Of a stretch of 34,894 bases of DNA, positions 9,596 through 17,514 are shown in pieces. Source of the stretch: Planctomycetaceae bacterium (lineage in GTDB: Bacteria > Planctomycetota > Planctomycetia > Planctomycetales > Planctomycetaceae); contig JAGQQG010000059.1 in assembly GCA_020426325.1 (NCBI GenBank), positions 1-34,894 on the forward strand. Reading direction: 5' to 3'. The stretch's first letter is position 1, and each line of letters begins with the position of its first letter. The notes under the pieces were generated by a model, which saw only the letters and a list, made by a program, of their open reading frames with translations, did no database searches and had not been told where the DNA came from. The position numbers were made by a program, and so were the translations under genes.

Positions 9596-9613
9596 GGCGA
9601 ACGCTCACTCCGG
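9588..9613. terminator. shared hairpin between convergent genes
   Basis: CCGG-GTGAG pairs with CTCAC-(T)-CCGG around a 7-base loop, with one bulged T. It covers the stop codons of both the DksA-like gene (plus) and the lipoprotein gene (minus), which end only 9 bases apart. No T-run follows on either strand, so it is at best a weak bidirectional terminator. Confidence 0.35.
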
Positions 9614-10180
9614 CGGCGGAGGCAACTCGACGTAGCCCTTGTTCGAGTAGAGTGACGGTTCCTCGTCCGTTTCTTCGGTCTCAGGCGTTGAAGGGACAAT
9701 GTCGAAGAACTTCTCCTGGCTTAACGGGCCGACATGAGGTGAATTCGGCACGATCTCGATGTCGCCGCTGAGTTCTGCAGGCGGATCGGCATAGCGGATC
9801 GACGGCAGTGACTTTGGAGCTGCACTTCGCGGTTCAATGATCGGAGCCATCAGCGTCGCGGGCGATCTGTTTCGTCGCTGAAACGCGAAGTCGTAGGGAC
9901 CGGGTTGCACGACCGATTCGCGAGGCAGGATGATGGGCCCTGCGTCTGAAGGAGGCTGCGCTGAAGTCTCCGGTGGAATCGCGAGCGTGGGAAGCGGGTC
10001 CGGCTTGGTCAAAGAAGGAGTAGACTGTCCGCCAAAATTCGGTAGTCCCCTGTTTCCATACAGCGACTGACGCTGATTTCCTGCACACCCTGTGATACCC
10101 AGGACGAATCCACAGAGTAGCACCACAAAGTACGTACGCGCGAGTGGGGGGCGGAGCTGGCTTCGATGAAACTCGTTCAT
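9605..10180 (-). CDS. proline-rich lipoprotein, unknown function
   Basis: A 191-residue protein. Residues 15-32 form a lipoprotein signal (YFVVLLCGFVLGITGC) with Cys32 in a good lipobox (ITGC), so it is probably lipidated and held in a membrane. The mature part is rich in Pro, Ser and Glu and looks disordered. It ends with an acidic segment (ETEETDEE) and a terminal PPPPE. No domain is recognised. Start ATG 10180 gives a normal N-region; a further in-frame start 15 codons upstream would lengthen it unnaturally. It lies 77 bases downstream of the 230-residue gene on the same strand. Confidence 0.7.
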   Translation of the reverse strand: MNEFHRSQLRPPLARTYFVVLLCGFVLGITGCAGNQRQSLYGNRGLPNFGGQSTPSLTKPDPLPTLAIPPETSAQPPSDAGPIILPRESVVQPGPYDFAFQRRNRSPATLMAPIIEPRSAAPKSLPSIRYADPPAELSGDIEIVPNSPHVGPLSQEKFFDIVPSTPETEETDEEPSLYSNKGYVELPPPPE

Positions 10181-10257
10181 GGCAACTCGATGGAATTCGT
10201 GCAGTCCCCGCCCGAGAAACTGCAAGGCAACACAGCCAGGGTCAACTGAGGGACGAA

Positions 10258-10950
10258 TCAGTACGGCTCGTCTTCGACGCCCAGACGATAAGTCAGTTCC
10301 TGAAACTTTTCACTGAATTCATCACTCGACGAGTGTACATGTTCAGCCTCGGTGATGAATCGCAGGTCATCACTGCACCGCAGGTTGTAGTCGGAGAGGA
10401 CCTCTTCAAAGGGCCACAGGTCCTGTCCGTAGACAATCAACAGCTTGTGCTCGTCAAATTGCACCTCATACGGAATCCGCGGGTTGAGCACTGCGACTCC
10501 CGTACAGCCGTCATCGAGCAGCAATCCTTCGTAGTCATACAGCGTACTTTTGAGCACAGGCAGATCCATCTGTTCCCGATACAGATCCTGATGGTTGCCG
10601 GCTGAAGTGTCGTGGCTGGTCTCCAGCACCAGGTCGACTTCGTCCCCGAGCGGGTCCAGGAGATCGATGAATAAATCAAACAGTCTCTCTCGCGTTTCGG
10701 CGATCATGAGGACGGGAACAGCTGCTCCGGTTTCCTTGTCGCGATAGACGTCCCGGCGATAGCCTGCACTAGGCACGACATCGAGGTTAAATGAAGGTCG
10801 CACAGCATCGGTCAGCAGGAAGCTCCCGTACCGTGCGATGTTCAGGTGCTCTTCGAGTTGCACCTCCGTCACCTGATTGAAGCTGCTGCGCCCTTCGTTG
10901 GCGAACTCTTCTCGTGAGGTGCTCTTGATGAACCGCTTCAGGAACCCCAT
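10258..10950 (-). CDS. conserved-looking hypothetical protein (230 residues)
   Basis: I do not recognise the family. The protein is soluble and acidic, with no signal peptide or membrane segment. It mixes beta-type stretches (VPVLMIAET, DEVDLVLETSHD, TGVAVLNPRIPYEVQFDEHKL) with a C-terminal helix. The many Asp/Glu residues and the regular codon use support a real gene. ATG 10950 is preceded by a clear AGAGGGG Shine-Dalgarno at good spacing; a longer in-frame reading to 11142 lacks this. It is transcribed divergently from the transglutaminase-like gene and is followed by the lipoprotein gene. Confidence 0.75.
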   Translation of the reverse strand: MGFLKRFIKSTSREEFANEGRSSFNQVTEVQLEEHLNIARYGSFLLTDAVRPSFNLDVVPSAGYRRDVYRDKETGAAVPVLMIAETRERLFDLFIDLLDPLGDEVDLVLETSHDTSAGNHQDLYREQMDLPVLKSTLYDYEGLLLDDGCTGVAVLNPRIPYEVQFDEHKLLIVYGQDLWPFEEVLSDYNLRCSDDLRFITEAEHVHSSSDEFSEKFQELTYRLGVEDEPY

Positions 10951-11367
10951 GACTTTTTCCCCTCTAGGTCGAGCGGCTGAATCAGCCTCACAACTCGCAT
11001 GTTCAAGGTTTGGAGAATGTGGTTGCAGGCAGCGTGAGCGGTCATTTCGATTTGAAATTCCTGCATTCGCTGCCAGGACCGCCAACTCTACCTCGTGAAA
11101 ATGCATTTGCTGGCCGACGTTGGCAGGACGGCAGAGATTCATCCACGCACAATGCGTGCCGCTCTGAGCATGCCAACTGGGCAGAAAGTTTCTTTAGGAA
11201 AGGCATGCCGATCCTGCTGGTCCCAGAGCCGATCAACAGGCATAATCGATACAGACTCCCGCGCGACCGTCGTCGTCTGTTCGACCGGTGCAATCCTTTC
11301 GGTTGTATTGCCGACAGCGAATCCCGTCGCGAGTACCCCTCCAGTTCCCACGGAAGGTGCATCAATC
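10951..11367. other. 417-base divergent intergenic region
   Basis: It separates the minus-strand 230-residue gene from the plus-strand transglutaminase-like gene, so it should hold both promoters. Open frames cross it on both strands, but none has a Shine-Dalgarno, recognisable domain or coherent composition. I could not pick out a convincing -35/-10 pair. A weak hairpin (GCAAT...ATTGC) lies near 11290-11312. Confidence 0.5.
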
Positions 11368-12870
11368 ATGCAGTCAATCGTTCGTAGTATCGCCATTCTC
11401 ATCGTGATGACTCTCAGCACGACGTTCACCGCCCGTGCCGAAGAGGCGAAGTCGCAAGAGAATGTGCTCGACGACAGCTGGCAAGTGATTTACATCCAGG
11501 GGAAGCGCGTGGGGTATGTTCACTCGCTCACCTGGGAGAATGGCAAAGGGGATGATCTCCGTCTCTGGTCAGAGTCTCGCACGCAGATGACGATCGCCCG
11601 TTTCGGTGGCTCACTGACGATGACAGTGACGCAGCTGACTCAAGAAGATGCGGATGGCAATCTCGTTTCATTCAAGCTCGAAACCGACAATCCGCCCATC
11701 AGCCACACTCTCGTCACGGGCGAGGTGAAGGGAGACACACTCCATCTCAAAACGATATCCGCCGGAAAGACCAAGGAATCCACTCAGACTTGGGACTCGG
11801 ATGTCAAATCGCCCGTCTATCAGGACCGCATGCTCGAGGCGGACCCTGTCAATGCAGGCGAATCCCGGTCCATGCGGGTGTTTGATCCTCAGTTTCTCAA
11901 GATCGGCACGGTCACAATCGCTGGCCTCGAACCGCAGTCGACCGAACTCCTCGACGGCAGCACTCCCGAGCTTGAACGCGTCACGATTTCACACTCGCTG
12001 GTCCCCGTCATGAAAATGACAGCCTACATGAACGAGGCAGGCGAAACGCTCAAGACGGAAACGAACCTTCTCGGCATGATCTCCTACACCGTCTCCCGTG
12101 AGGAAGCACTCAAAGAGATTTCCGGTGCAGAACTCGATCTGGCTTTAGAGACACTCGTCAAAGTCAATCCGATCAAGGACGCTCATCGCCAACAGAAGAT
12201 CGTTTACGATGTCTCCGTCGACGGGCCGCTGGAGTTACTTTCCATCCCCGAGGGGGAGACGCAATCGGTCGAAACTCTTGACGATCATACGATCCGCCTC
12301 ACCGTCGAGGCGCTGCCGCTCGTTCCCTCCCAAAAGACGTCAGCTGAACCCGTTGATGACGGCTATCTGGCATCGTCTCGATACTTGGAATGCGGTCATT
12401 CTGCGGTCGTCGCGTTGGCCGAGAAGGCCGCCGAGGGATTGACTAACCCAACGGACATGTCCGTCGCCATGGAGCGGTACGTCCATGACAATCTCAAGTC
12501 AAAGAACTTCTCGACAGCGCTGGGAACTGCCGCTGAGGTGGCCGTCAACCTCGAAGGGGATTGCACAGAACATGCTGTGCTTCTGGCTGGCATGCTGCGT
12601 GCGAAGGGAATTCCATCGCGAGTCGCTGTCGGGCTGGTTTACGTCGCGCGGTTGTCCGCCTTCGGAGGACATATGTGGACGGAGGCCTATCTCGATGGTC
12701 GGTGGGTCCCCCTGGATTCGACCCTGGGTTATGGCGGTATCGGCGCCGGACACATCAAGTTCGCGGACTCCAGCCTGTCCGACGACGGTCCCTCCCCCAT
12801 CACTGCTTTTGTGCCTCTCGTCAGTTCGTTGGGGAAAATGAAGATTGAGGTTGTGCAGCCTGCTGAGTGA
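11368..12870 (+). CDS. exported transglutaminase-like domain protein
   Basis: A 500-residue protein with a signal peptide (about residues 1-24: SIVRSIAILIVMTLSTTFTARA). About 350 residues without a recognised domain, probably beta-rich, follow. Then comes a transglutaminase-like core with the papain-type triad: Cys399 (EGDCTEHAVLLAGMLRAKG), His435 (GGHMWTEAY) and Asp450 (WVPLDST). The family includes cysteine proteases and cross-linking or hydrolytic enzymes; in bacteria many are periplasmic. ATG 11368 fits a signal peptide; the frame stays open upstream to 11095 but that stretch is not protein-like. The natural substrate is unknown. It is followed by a 0.7-kb gene-free region. Confidence 0.88.
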   Translation: MQSIVRSIAILIVMTLSTTFTARAEEAKSQENVLDDSWQVIYIQGKRVGYVHSLTWENGKGDDLRLWSESRTQMTIARFGGSLTMTVTQLTQEDADGNLVSFKLETDNPPISHTLVTGEVKGDTLHLKTISAGKTKESTQTWDSDVKSPVYQDRMLEADPVNAGESRSMRVFDPQFLKIGTVTIAGLEPQSTELLDGSTPELERVTISHSLVPVMKMTAYMNEAGETLKTETNLLGMISYTVSREEALKEISGAELDLALETLVKVNPIKDAHRQQKIVYDVSVDGPLELLSIPEGETQSVETLDDHTIRLTVEALPLVPSQKTSAEPVDDGYLASSRYLECGHSAVVALAEKAAEGLTNPTDMSVAMERYVHDNLKSKNFSTALGTAAEVAVNLEGDCTEHAVLLAGMLRAKGIPSRVAVGLVYVARLSAFGGHMWTEAYLDGRWVPLDSTLGYGGIGAGHIKFADSSLSDDGPSPITAFVPLVSSLGKMKIEVVQPAE

Positions 12871-13082
12871 TCTTGAGACCGGTGGGTTTGGATGACTTTT
12901 TATCAAACTCATCAGTGAACACTGATCTGACTTACTGCCTGGGTTGGTTCGCGACTGGAAGTCAATCTTTCAAAGTGAGGGCAGTTCGGTCTGTAAATTG
13001 TGCAACCCTGCCAGCACCTCGACCTCCACTGGCAAAAAGCTCATGCGAGCCTGTAATTCTCAAGATATGACTGGGTAATGAC

Positions 13083-13290
13083 TTGTGGCTGGATGGCTCG
13101 GGTCGATTTCTCGGGGGGCGTGCATTCGGCACGATCCCTGCTTTTCTGTCTACCGGTGCCCACGAGCACCCAAGAGAGAGGAATCCCTTCCGGCCCCCTG
13201 AGAAAGGGCCCAAATCCCGCCCCAGAGTCACACCTCTAATATCCCCTGAGAAGCCGGTCGGACCCGCATCCAACCGGCTTCTTGTCTTTC
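13083..13290 (+). ncRNA. candidate structured RNA (hairpin series ending in a terminator)
   Basis: Four local hairpins follow each other on the plus strand. CGTGC/GCACG lies at 13119-13133, extendable by GGG/CCC to 13116-13138. GGTGC/GCACC lies at 13155-13170. GGCCC/GGGCC lies at 13192-13210. A 10-bp terminator stem lies at 13249-13282. It matches none of tmRNA, RNase P RNA, SRP RNA or 6S RNA by the signature bases I know. It could be a free-standing small RNA or a long structured 3' region of the transglutaminase-like transcript. The 5' end is not defined; no convincing promoter was found. Confidence 0.35.
13249..13290 (+). terminator. strong Rho-independent terminator
   Basis: AGAAGCCGGT (13249-13258) pairs perfectly with ACCGGCTTCT (13273-13282) around a 14-base loop. 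It is followed by the T-rich TGTCTTTCTTT. The T-run is only on the plus strand, so it terminates plus-strand transcription. It is about 380 bases past the nearest upstream gene, which is unusually far for that gene's own terminator. Confidence 0.75.
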
Positions 13291-13352
13291 TTTGACGTCC
13301 ATGATTGGTCGCTCTCGCTCCCCTATCTCTGGTGTGTGCAGATTTCTCTCTG

Positions 13353-13455
13353 GTCATCCCCGCGAAGGCGGGCATCCAGACCGACATTGAAGTGAGAAAA
13401 AGACGTCCGAGGACATCATCCGTGCTTACTGGATCCCCGCCTTCGCAGGGATGAC
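13353..13455. repeat. REP-like inverted repeat pair
   Basis: Two 26-base arms (13353-13378 and 13430-13455) are inverted copies of each other with 24 of 26 positions matching, separated by about 51 bases. Each arm is itself hairpin-forming (CCCGC-GAAG-GCGGG in the left arm). The core GTCATCCC..GCGAAGGCGGG is a dispersed element found in many bacterial genomes; its translations (xMPAFAGMT, CEGGDP) are well-known spurious peptides. This is likely a REP/MITE-like mobile palindrome. Confidence 0.7.
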
Positions 13456-13594
13456 AATATATTTTGCCCCTGAGCCATCTTTGAGCAGATGCTCGCCACT
13501 GTCTCACCCGCTCTGCCCCGCATTTGTGATTCTGTCTGACAGTCGATAATCTTCGCTCTGGTGCACGAACAACTCCCAAACATCAGGATGCAGC

Positions 13595-13798
13595 ATGTCA
13601 GACGTGACGATTCAGACTCGAGAGAACGGCCCATTTCTTGTGACAGGCCCGGTAAAAGTTATTGACCATCTCGGGAACGAGTTTGATCTCAAAGGGAAAG
13701 CAACCTTTGCTCTCTGCCGCTGTGCTGCCTCCAAGAACCGTCCGTTCTGTGACGGCACACACAAGGAGTGCGGATTCGTTGCCGGTGAGACGGCCTAG
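13595..13798 (+). CDS. CDGSH iron-sulfur domain protein
   Basis: A 67-residue protein. The CDGSH-type motif is complete: Cys41 and Cys43 (LCRCAAS), Cys52 and His56 (PFCDGTH). These bind a redox-active [2Fe-2S] cluster with three Cys and one His, as in mitoNEET-like proteins. A single motif in a soluble short protein implies a homodimer or a small electron or cluster carrier. It is the first gene of a three-gene plus-strand group: 23 bases separate it from the zinc-ribbon gene. Family is certain; its redox partner is not known. The medium-chain dehydrogenase downstream is a candidate only by proximity. Confidence 0.93.
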   Translation: MSDVTIQTRENGPFLVTGPVKVIDHLGNEFDLKGKATFALCRCAASKNRPFCDGTHKECGFVAGETA

Positions 13799-13821
13799 CT
13801 GGTCGTCGAAAGAGACGAACC

Positions 13822-14058
13822 ATGGACGACTGGGATGACGAAGAAGAGTGGCCGGACGATTCCTGCAATGAAGACGAGGTTGACCTCCGTCCCTGCCCTT
13901 CGTGTGGTGCAGAGATCTATGAGGATGCAGAGCAATGCCCCTACTGTGGTGAATACGTCGTCTGGTCAAACTCAGCCTTCTCGGGCAAACCGCTGTGGTG
14001 GATCATCCTCGGATTGATCGGTATGGTTGCGGTCATCACAGCTTTAACAGTGATTTAA
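13822..14058 (+). CDS. small zinc-ribbon membrane protein
   Basis: A 78-residue protein. It has a very acidic N-terminus (residues 1-20), a zinc ribbon with Cys25/Cys28 (CPSC) and Cys39/Cys42 (CPYC), and a C-terminal transmembrane helix (about 57-78, WWIILGLIGMVAVITALTVI). The ribbon would face the cytoplasm if the tail is inserted as a simple anchor. No function is known for such short proteins. Short spacing on both sides (23 and 27 bases) places it in one unit with the CDGSH and dehydrogenase genes. Compare the two 71-residue zinc-ribbon proteins at 28011-28438, which have the opposite order of membrane segment and ribbon. Confidence 0.85.
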   Translation: MDDWDDEEEWPDDSCNEDEVDLRPCPSCGAEIYEDAEQCPYCGEYVVWSNSAFSGKPLWWIILGLIGMVAVITALTVI

Positions 14059-14085
14059 CTATTCAGGTGTACAAAGGCCACTCAC

Positions 14086-15054
14086 ATGCTCGCGGGACAA
14101 ATTACCAAACCGGGAAAGATTGAACTGCTCGATATCGATGAACCCACGCTCCCGGATGAACAGGGGCACATCATCTTTCAGCCTGAATTGACCTGCCTGT
14201 GCGGATCGGACCTGCCCTACTTCGATGGGCAACTTTCCAATGAACCGCAACAGCTTGGGCATTCATTGCATGAGATGATCGGCACAGTCATTGAGACCAA
14301 CGGCAGCCGCTTTCGTGCGGGCGAACGAGTTCTCGCGGTTCCCATCAATCAGGTCGGTCTGTTCGAGCGATTCCCTCTTTCGGAGTTGCGGGCGATCCCG
14401 CTCGATCCGCGTCCCGCAGAAGAACATGCCCTGATGGCGCAGCCGTTCGGTACGGTCCTCTTTGCCCTCCGGAAGCTGCCCAACCTCATTGACCAAAACG
14501 TGGTCGTGATTGGACAAGGTCCCATTGGGCAGATGTTCAATACAGCAGTCAAAAATCTCGGTGCACGTCAGATCATCGGCATCGACAAGCTGGAAAGCCG
14601 TCTCGCGCTCAGCAAGCAGATGGGGGCTACTGCAACCATCTGCAATGCCAACGATGATCCGGCTGCCATCGTCTCAGATCTCACAGGCGGACGACTCGCG
14701 GATGTCGTTGTCGAAGCAGTCGGTCATGAGCACCACCAGCTCGACCTGTGCGGCAAGCTGGTCAGGCATGCGGGGATTGTTCTCTCCTTCGGCGTTCCTC
14801 CCCGAACGAGCATCGAAGTCAACTGGAACACTCTCTTCCGTAAGAACGCAGTCATCTACACGAGTGTTGACCCGGATTTCACGCGGGACTTTCCGCTCGC
14901 GATGAAATGGATCTCGGAAGAACGGATCGACCTGCGTCCGTTGCTGACCCATCGGTTCCCGCTCAGTGAGATTCAAACCGCCTACGAGACCTTCCGCGAC
15001 AAAAGGGACGGTGCTCAAAAGGTGCTGGTCGAGTTTCCCGCGTTGAAGAGCTAA
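14086..15054 (+). CDS. zinc-type medium-chain dehydrogenase/reductase
   Basis: A 322-residue MDR-superfamily oxidoreductase. The N-terminal catalytic part has Cys39 in LCGSDLPY and His59 in GHSLHEMIG, which look like the catalytic zinc ligands. The Rossmann motif is VVIGQGPIGQM (about residues 140-150), with an acidic residue after beta-2 (GIDKLESR) consistent with NAD use. The cysteine-rich lobe that holds the structural zinc in alcohol and sorbitol dehydrogenases is missing, and the protein is about 20-30 residues shorter than those. The substrate, likely a polyol or sugar alcohol, is inferred from family resemblance only. It converges on hisB with a 6-base gap. Confidence 0.85.
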   Translation: MLAGQITKPGKIELLDIDEPTLPDEQGHIIFQPELTCLCGSDLPYFDGQLSNEPQQLGHSLHEMIGTVIETNGSRFRAGERVLAVPINQVGLFERFPLSELRAIPLDPRPAEEHALMAQPFGTVLFALRKLPNLIDQNVVVIGQGPIGQMFNTAVKNLGARQIIGIDKLESRLALSKQMGATATICNANDDPAAIVSDLTGGRLADVVVEAVGHEHHQLDLCGKLVRHAGIVLSFGVPPRTSIEVNWNTLFRKNAVIYTSVDPDFTRDFPLAMKWISEERIDLRPLLTHRFPLSEIQTAYETFRDKRDGAQKVLVEFPALKS

Positions 15055-15060
15055 AATCGG

Positions 15061-15648
15061 CTACAGGGATCCCTTTGACGAAGGGACGCCCGTCTGTCGG
15101 GGGTCGATGGTAACGGCGACGCGCAGGGCCCGCGCGGTCGCTTTGAACATGGCCTCAGCAATGTGGTGCGAGTTGCTGCCGTGATGCAGGACAAGATGCA
15201 GGTTCATCAGCGCATTCGCTGCGAATGCCTGCCAGAAGACCTCGACAAGTTGCGAGTCGAATTCGCCGATCTTCTCCGTCGGGAAGGTGAAGTCGTCCAC
15301 AAGCCAGAATCGTCCGCTCAGATCGAGTGCCGATGTGACAAGTGTCTCTTCCATAGGGAGTGTCATCGAGCCGTAACGCGTGATCCCGGCTTTATCCCCG
15401 ACCGCTTTGAGCAATGCCTGTCCGAGGCAAATGCCCGTGTCTTCAACGGTGTGATGTTGATCAACCTCCAGGTCTCCATCCGCCTTGACCGTGAGGTCGA
15501 ACAACCCATGCTTGGCGAACAGCGTCAGCATGTGGTCGAAAAACCCGACCCCCGTCGCGATGTCCGACTCGCCCGTCCCGTCCAGGTTCAGTGTGAGCGA
15601 GATATCGGTCTCTTTGGTCGTGCGAGTGATCGTGGCAGTGCGAGACAT
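15061..15648 (-). CDS. hisB: imidazoleglycerol-phosphate dehydratase HisB
   Basis: A 195-residue monofunctional IGPD, the sixth step of histidine biosynthesis: it dehydrates imidazole glycerol phosphate to imidazole acetol phosphate. Manganese-binding motifs are all present: GFFDHML (His39), [10 protein letters not shown] (about residues 63-72) and [12 protein letters not shown] near the C-terminus. Length equals the usual one, with no fused phosphatase domain. ATG 15648 starts just before the conserved [12 protein letters not shown] segment; the frame is open further upstream but enters the repeat-rich spacer and hisC. It lies 100 bases after hisC on the same strand, and its product supplies the ketone that HisC transaminates. 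Confidence 0.97.
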   Translation of the reverse strand: MSRTATITRTTKETDISLTLNLDGTGESDIATGVGFFDHMLTLFAKHGLFDLTVKADGDLEVDQHHTVEDTGICLGQALLKAVGDKAGITRYGSMTLPMEETLVTSALDLSGRFWLVDDFTFPTEKIGEFDSQLVEVFWQAFAANALMNLHLVLHHGSNSHHIAEAMFKATARALRVAVTIDPRQTGVPSSKGSL

Positions 15649-15660
15649 GAGCGGTCTTGT

Positions 15661-15715
15661 GAATTGAGATTTCAGATTTCGGAGATCAGATTTGAGATCT
15701 GAGATTTCAAACCTG
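15661..15715. repeat. GAGATTT-type simple repeat between hisC and hisB
   Basis: The spacer is built from imperfect iterations of GAGATTTCAGATTT / GAGATCAGATTTGAGATCTGAG. It contains a self-complementary core around GATTTGAGATCTGAGATTTC. This purine/pyrimidine-skewed low-complexity tract is unlike the flanking coding sequence. It may form alternative hairpins in the hisCB transcript or simply be a slippage product. Confidence 0.55.
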
Positions 15716-15748
15716 AGAGAGGGATGGAATCCGTTGACTGACGGGAGA

Positions 15749-16819
15749 CTAGACGATGTCCTGCAAAGCGTCCAGCAGAGTATCAATCTCAGCATCCGTG
15801 CCAACCGTAATCCGCAAGCCATCGACCTTTGATTCTGGGAACTGCATGAAGCGAACCAGGACCTTGCGGGTTTTGAGTTGTTCGTACAACGTCCGATGCT
15901 CGTGTTCAGTATGTGTTGACCAGACAAAGTTTGCCTGACTGTCGACGACCTCGAAGCCGAGTTCCCGAAGCTGTGCGGTCAGGCGTGATCGGGTCGCACG
16001 GATTTTAGCGGTGTTGTCGAGCATCCACTGTTGATCCTGGATGGCCGCTGTGCCTGCGGCAAGGGAAAGTGTATCGCAGTTGTAACTGTCCTTCACTTTT
16101 CGCATCTGTTCAATGTGCTCCGGGTGAGCGATCGCAAAGCCCAGTCGCAGTCCGGCCAGAGAATACGACTTGCTCAGCGTGCGAGTGACGATGATCCGCG
16201 AACCATACTCTCCCTTGAGCAGCTCCATGCGGTGCGGCTCGTCCGCGAAGTCGCCATAGGCCTCATCGAGAACGAGCAACCCCTGCGGAGGAATGAGGGA
16301 ACAGATCGTCTCGTCGTCCCAGCGGTTGCCGGAGGGCGAGTTTGGATTAGGCACAAACAGAAGCTTGGTGGGACAGACATTCCTGTCTGTCCTCTCCCTC
16401 ACCTTTTCAAGATCCCAAGACCAGTCTGCATTGAGCAACAACCGCTCATGTGCTCCCCCCTGCAGGTCTGCGAGCGTCTCGTAAAGGATGTAACTCGGAT
16501 ACGGGTAGGCCACCAACTCACCCGGATCGACAAACGTCCGCAGGAGAATCGTCAGATTCTCGTCGCTGCCGTTAGCAGGAAGGACCCAGTCCGGATCGAT
16601 ATCAAACAGTTCACCGACAGCCCGACGAAATGACGTTGAGACCGGGTCCGGGTAGATGTTCATCCGCCCCCGCGCAGCTCGCTCGATCGCCTCGACCACG
16701 CGGGGCGAGCACGGATAAGGGTTCTCATTTGTATTGAGTTTGACCCACCCCGCCTCCTGCGGCTGTTCACCAGGGACATAACCTTCAATTCGAGCAATGT
16801 TCGGACGGGCGAGAGTCAT
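15749..16819 (-). CDS. hisC: histidinol-phosphate aminotransferase HisC
   Basis: A 356-residue PLP-dependent class I/II aminotransferase that converts imidazole acetol phosphate and glutamate into histidinol phosphate. Seen are LNTNENPYP near residue 28, the phosphate/PLP region PANGSDENL (81-89), [10 protein letters not shown] (156-165), the PLP-ring Asp185 with Tyr188 (LDEAYGDF), the Schiff-base Lys217 ([15 protein letters not shown]), and a C-terminal arginine in DGLRITVGT. Residues 143-150 (RTDRNVCP) have no counterpart in the HisC sequences I know and are encoded by a 22-base palindrome. The frame is maintained, so the enzyme is probably active. Confidence 0.95.
   Translation of the reverse strand: MTLARPNIARIEGYVPGEQPQEAGWVKLNTNENPYPCSPRVVEAIERAARGRMNIYPDPVSTSFRRAVGELFDIDPDWVLPANGSDENLTILLRTFVDPGELVAYPYPSYILYETLADLQGGAHERLLLNADWSWDLEKVRERTDRNVCPTKLLFVPNPNSPSGNRWDDETICSLIPPQGLLVLDEAYGDFADEPHRMELLKGEYGSRIIVTRTLSKSYSLAGLRLGFAIAHPEHIEQMRKVKDSYNCDTLSLAAGTAAIQDQQWMLDNTAKIRATRSRLTAQLRELGFEVVDSQANFVWSTHTEHEHRTLYEQLKTRKVLVRFMQFPESKVDGLRITVGTDAEIDTLLDALQDIV
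16371..16392. repeat. short palindrome inside hisC
   Basis: GGACAGACA and TGTCTGTCC form a perfect 9-bp stem around TTCC. It sits in frame in hisC and encodes residues 143-150, in the loop just before the conserved NPNSPSG strand. A GACAGACATTCCTGTCTGTC-type motif recurs, to my recollection, as a dispersed repeat in planctomycete genomes. A search is needed to confirm that. Confidence 0.65.
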
Positions 16820-16890
16820 TCAGCTGTTCTTGATTCTGGTTGAGACAACAAATCTGACCGATGCGGTGAATTCACACAATGATGACGCGC

Positions 16891-17514
16891 TCACCCCTTC
16901 ATGCAATCCGCTGAAGGCTGTTTCATTATTGAATCGAGCATTCTCCGACAGGCGTTGGCGAGTGGTTGGAGTGATTCATCGTACTGGCAGGCTGCGTCGA
17001 TCATGGTGCGATGATACCACTCCACCTCGTTACGATCGGCGCGGAACCGGCTCCAGACGTCTTGTCCGGAATCGAGATCGATTTTCATGGTCGCCAGATT
17101 GTGGAGTTTATCTGCCAGGACAATTGCCCTCGCTTCGAGGTTCGCTGCCTGGACGTGTGCGATGTGTTCCAGTTTCCGTTCCTTCCATGGACGAAGCTGT
17201 CCCTGATCGTCGTCCTTTCGTTCACTGAGAGCCGCCACAATCTCGACGACTGACGGGGGAAACTCACGTTCCAGGTCACCCAGCGTACATTCCGTATCCT
17301 CCACGACGTCATGCAGCAGTGCGGCTGCAAGCAATTCGTCATCGTCAAAGCCGAAGCGTTGCAGCAGCATCGCGACTCCGAACGGGTGAGTGACGTACGG
17401 GATCACTCCCCCTTTGCGCGTCTGTGAATGATGATGAGTCGCTGCGATTCGCAGGGCTCGTTCGATGAGCGGAGACCAGCAGCCCGTCGTCTGAGATGAC
17501 ATCTTCTGACTCAC
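16891..17514 (-). CDS. HD-domain phosphohydrolase, SpoT/Mesh1-like
   Basis: A 207-residue single-domain HD protein. Metal and substrate motifs follow the (p)ppGpp-hydrolase pattern: RKGG (33-36), YVTHP with His43, the HD pair His68-Asp69 followed by VVED (71-73), and LADKLHNL with Asp135 and His138/Asn139. There is no synthetase, TGS or ACT domain, so it is a small alarmone-hydrolase-like (SAH/Mesh1-type) enzyme. Hydrolysis of (p)ppGpp or a related nucleotide is the inferred activity. The GTG start at 17514 overlaps the stop of the ABC gene by four bases (GTGA); an ATG four codons later (17502) is the alternative. A dedicated link to the ABC protein is suggested only by that coupling. Confidence 0.87.
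   Translation of the reverse strand: MSQKMSSQTTGCWSPLIERALRIAATHHHSQTRKGGVIPYVTHPFGVAMLLQRFGFDDDELLAAALLHDVVEDTECTLGDLEREFPPSVVEIVAALSERKDDDQGQLRPWKERKLEHIAHVQAANLEARAIVLADKLHNLATMKIDLDSGQDVWSRFRADRNEVEWYHRTMIDAACQYDESLQPLANACRRMLDSIMKQPSADCMKG

Noticed and set aside
11095-11367. N-terminal extension of the transglutaminase-like protein.
   Set aside because: The extra 91 residues lack protein character and would bury the clear signal peptide that starts at 11368.
12962-13579. A 205-codon minus-strand open frame across the gap after the transglutaminase-like gene.
   Set aside because: It is produced by translating the hairpin series and the REP-like repeat (it contains the well-known spurious peptide VWMPAFAGMT and CEGGDP). 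There is no Shine-Dalgarno and no coherent domain.
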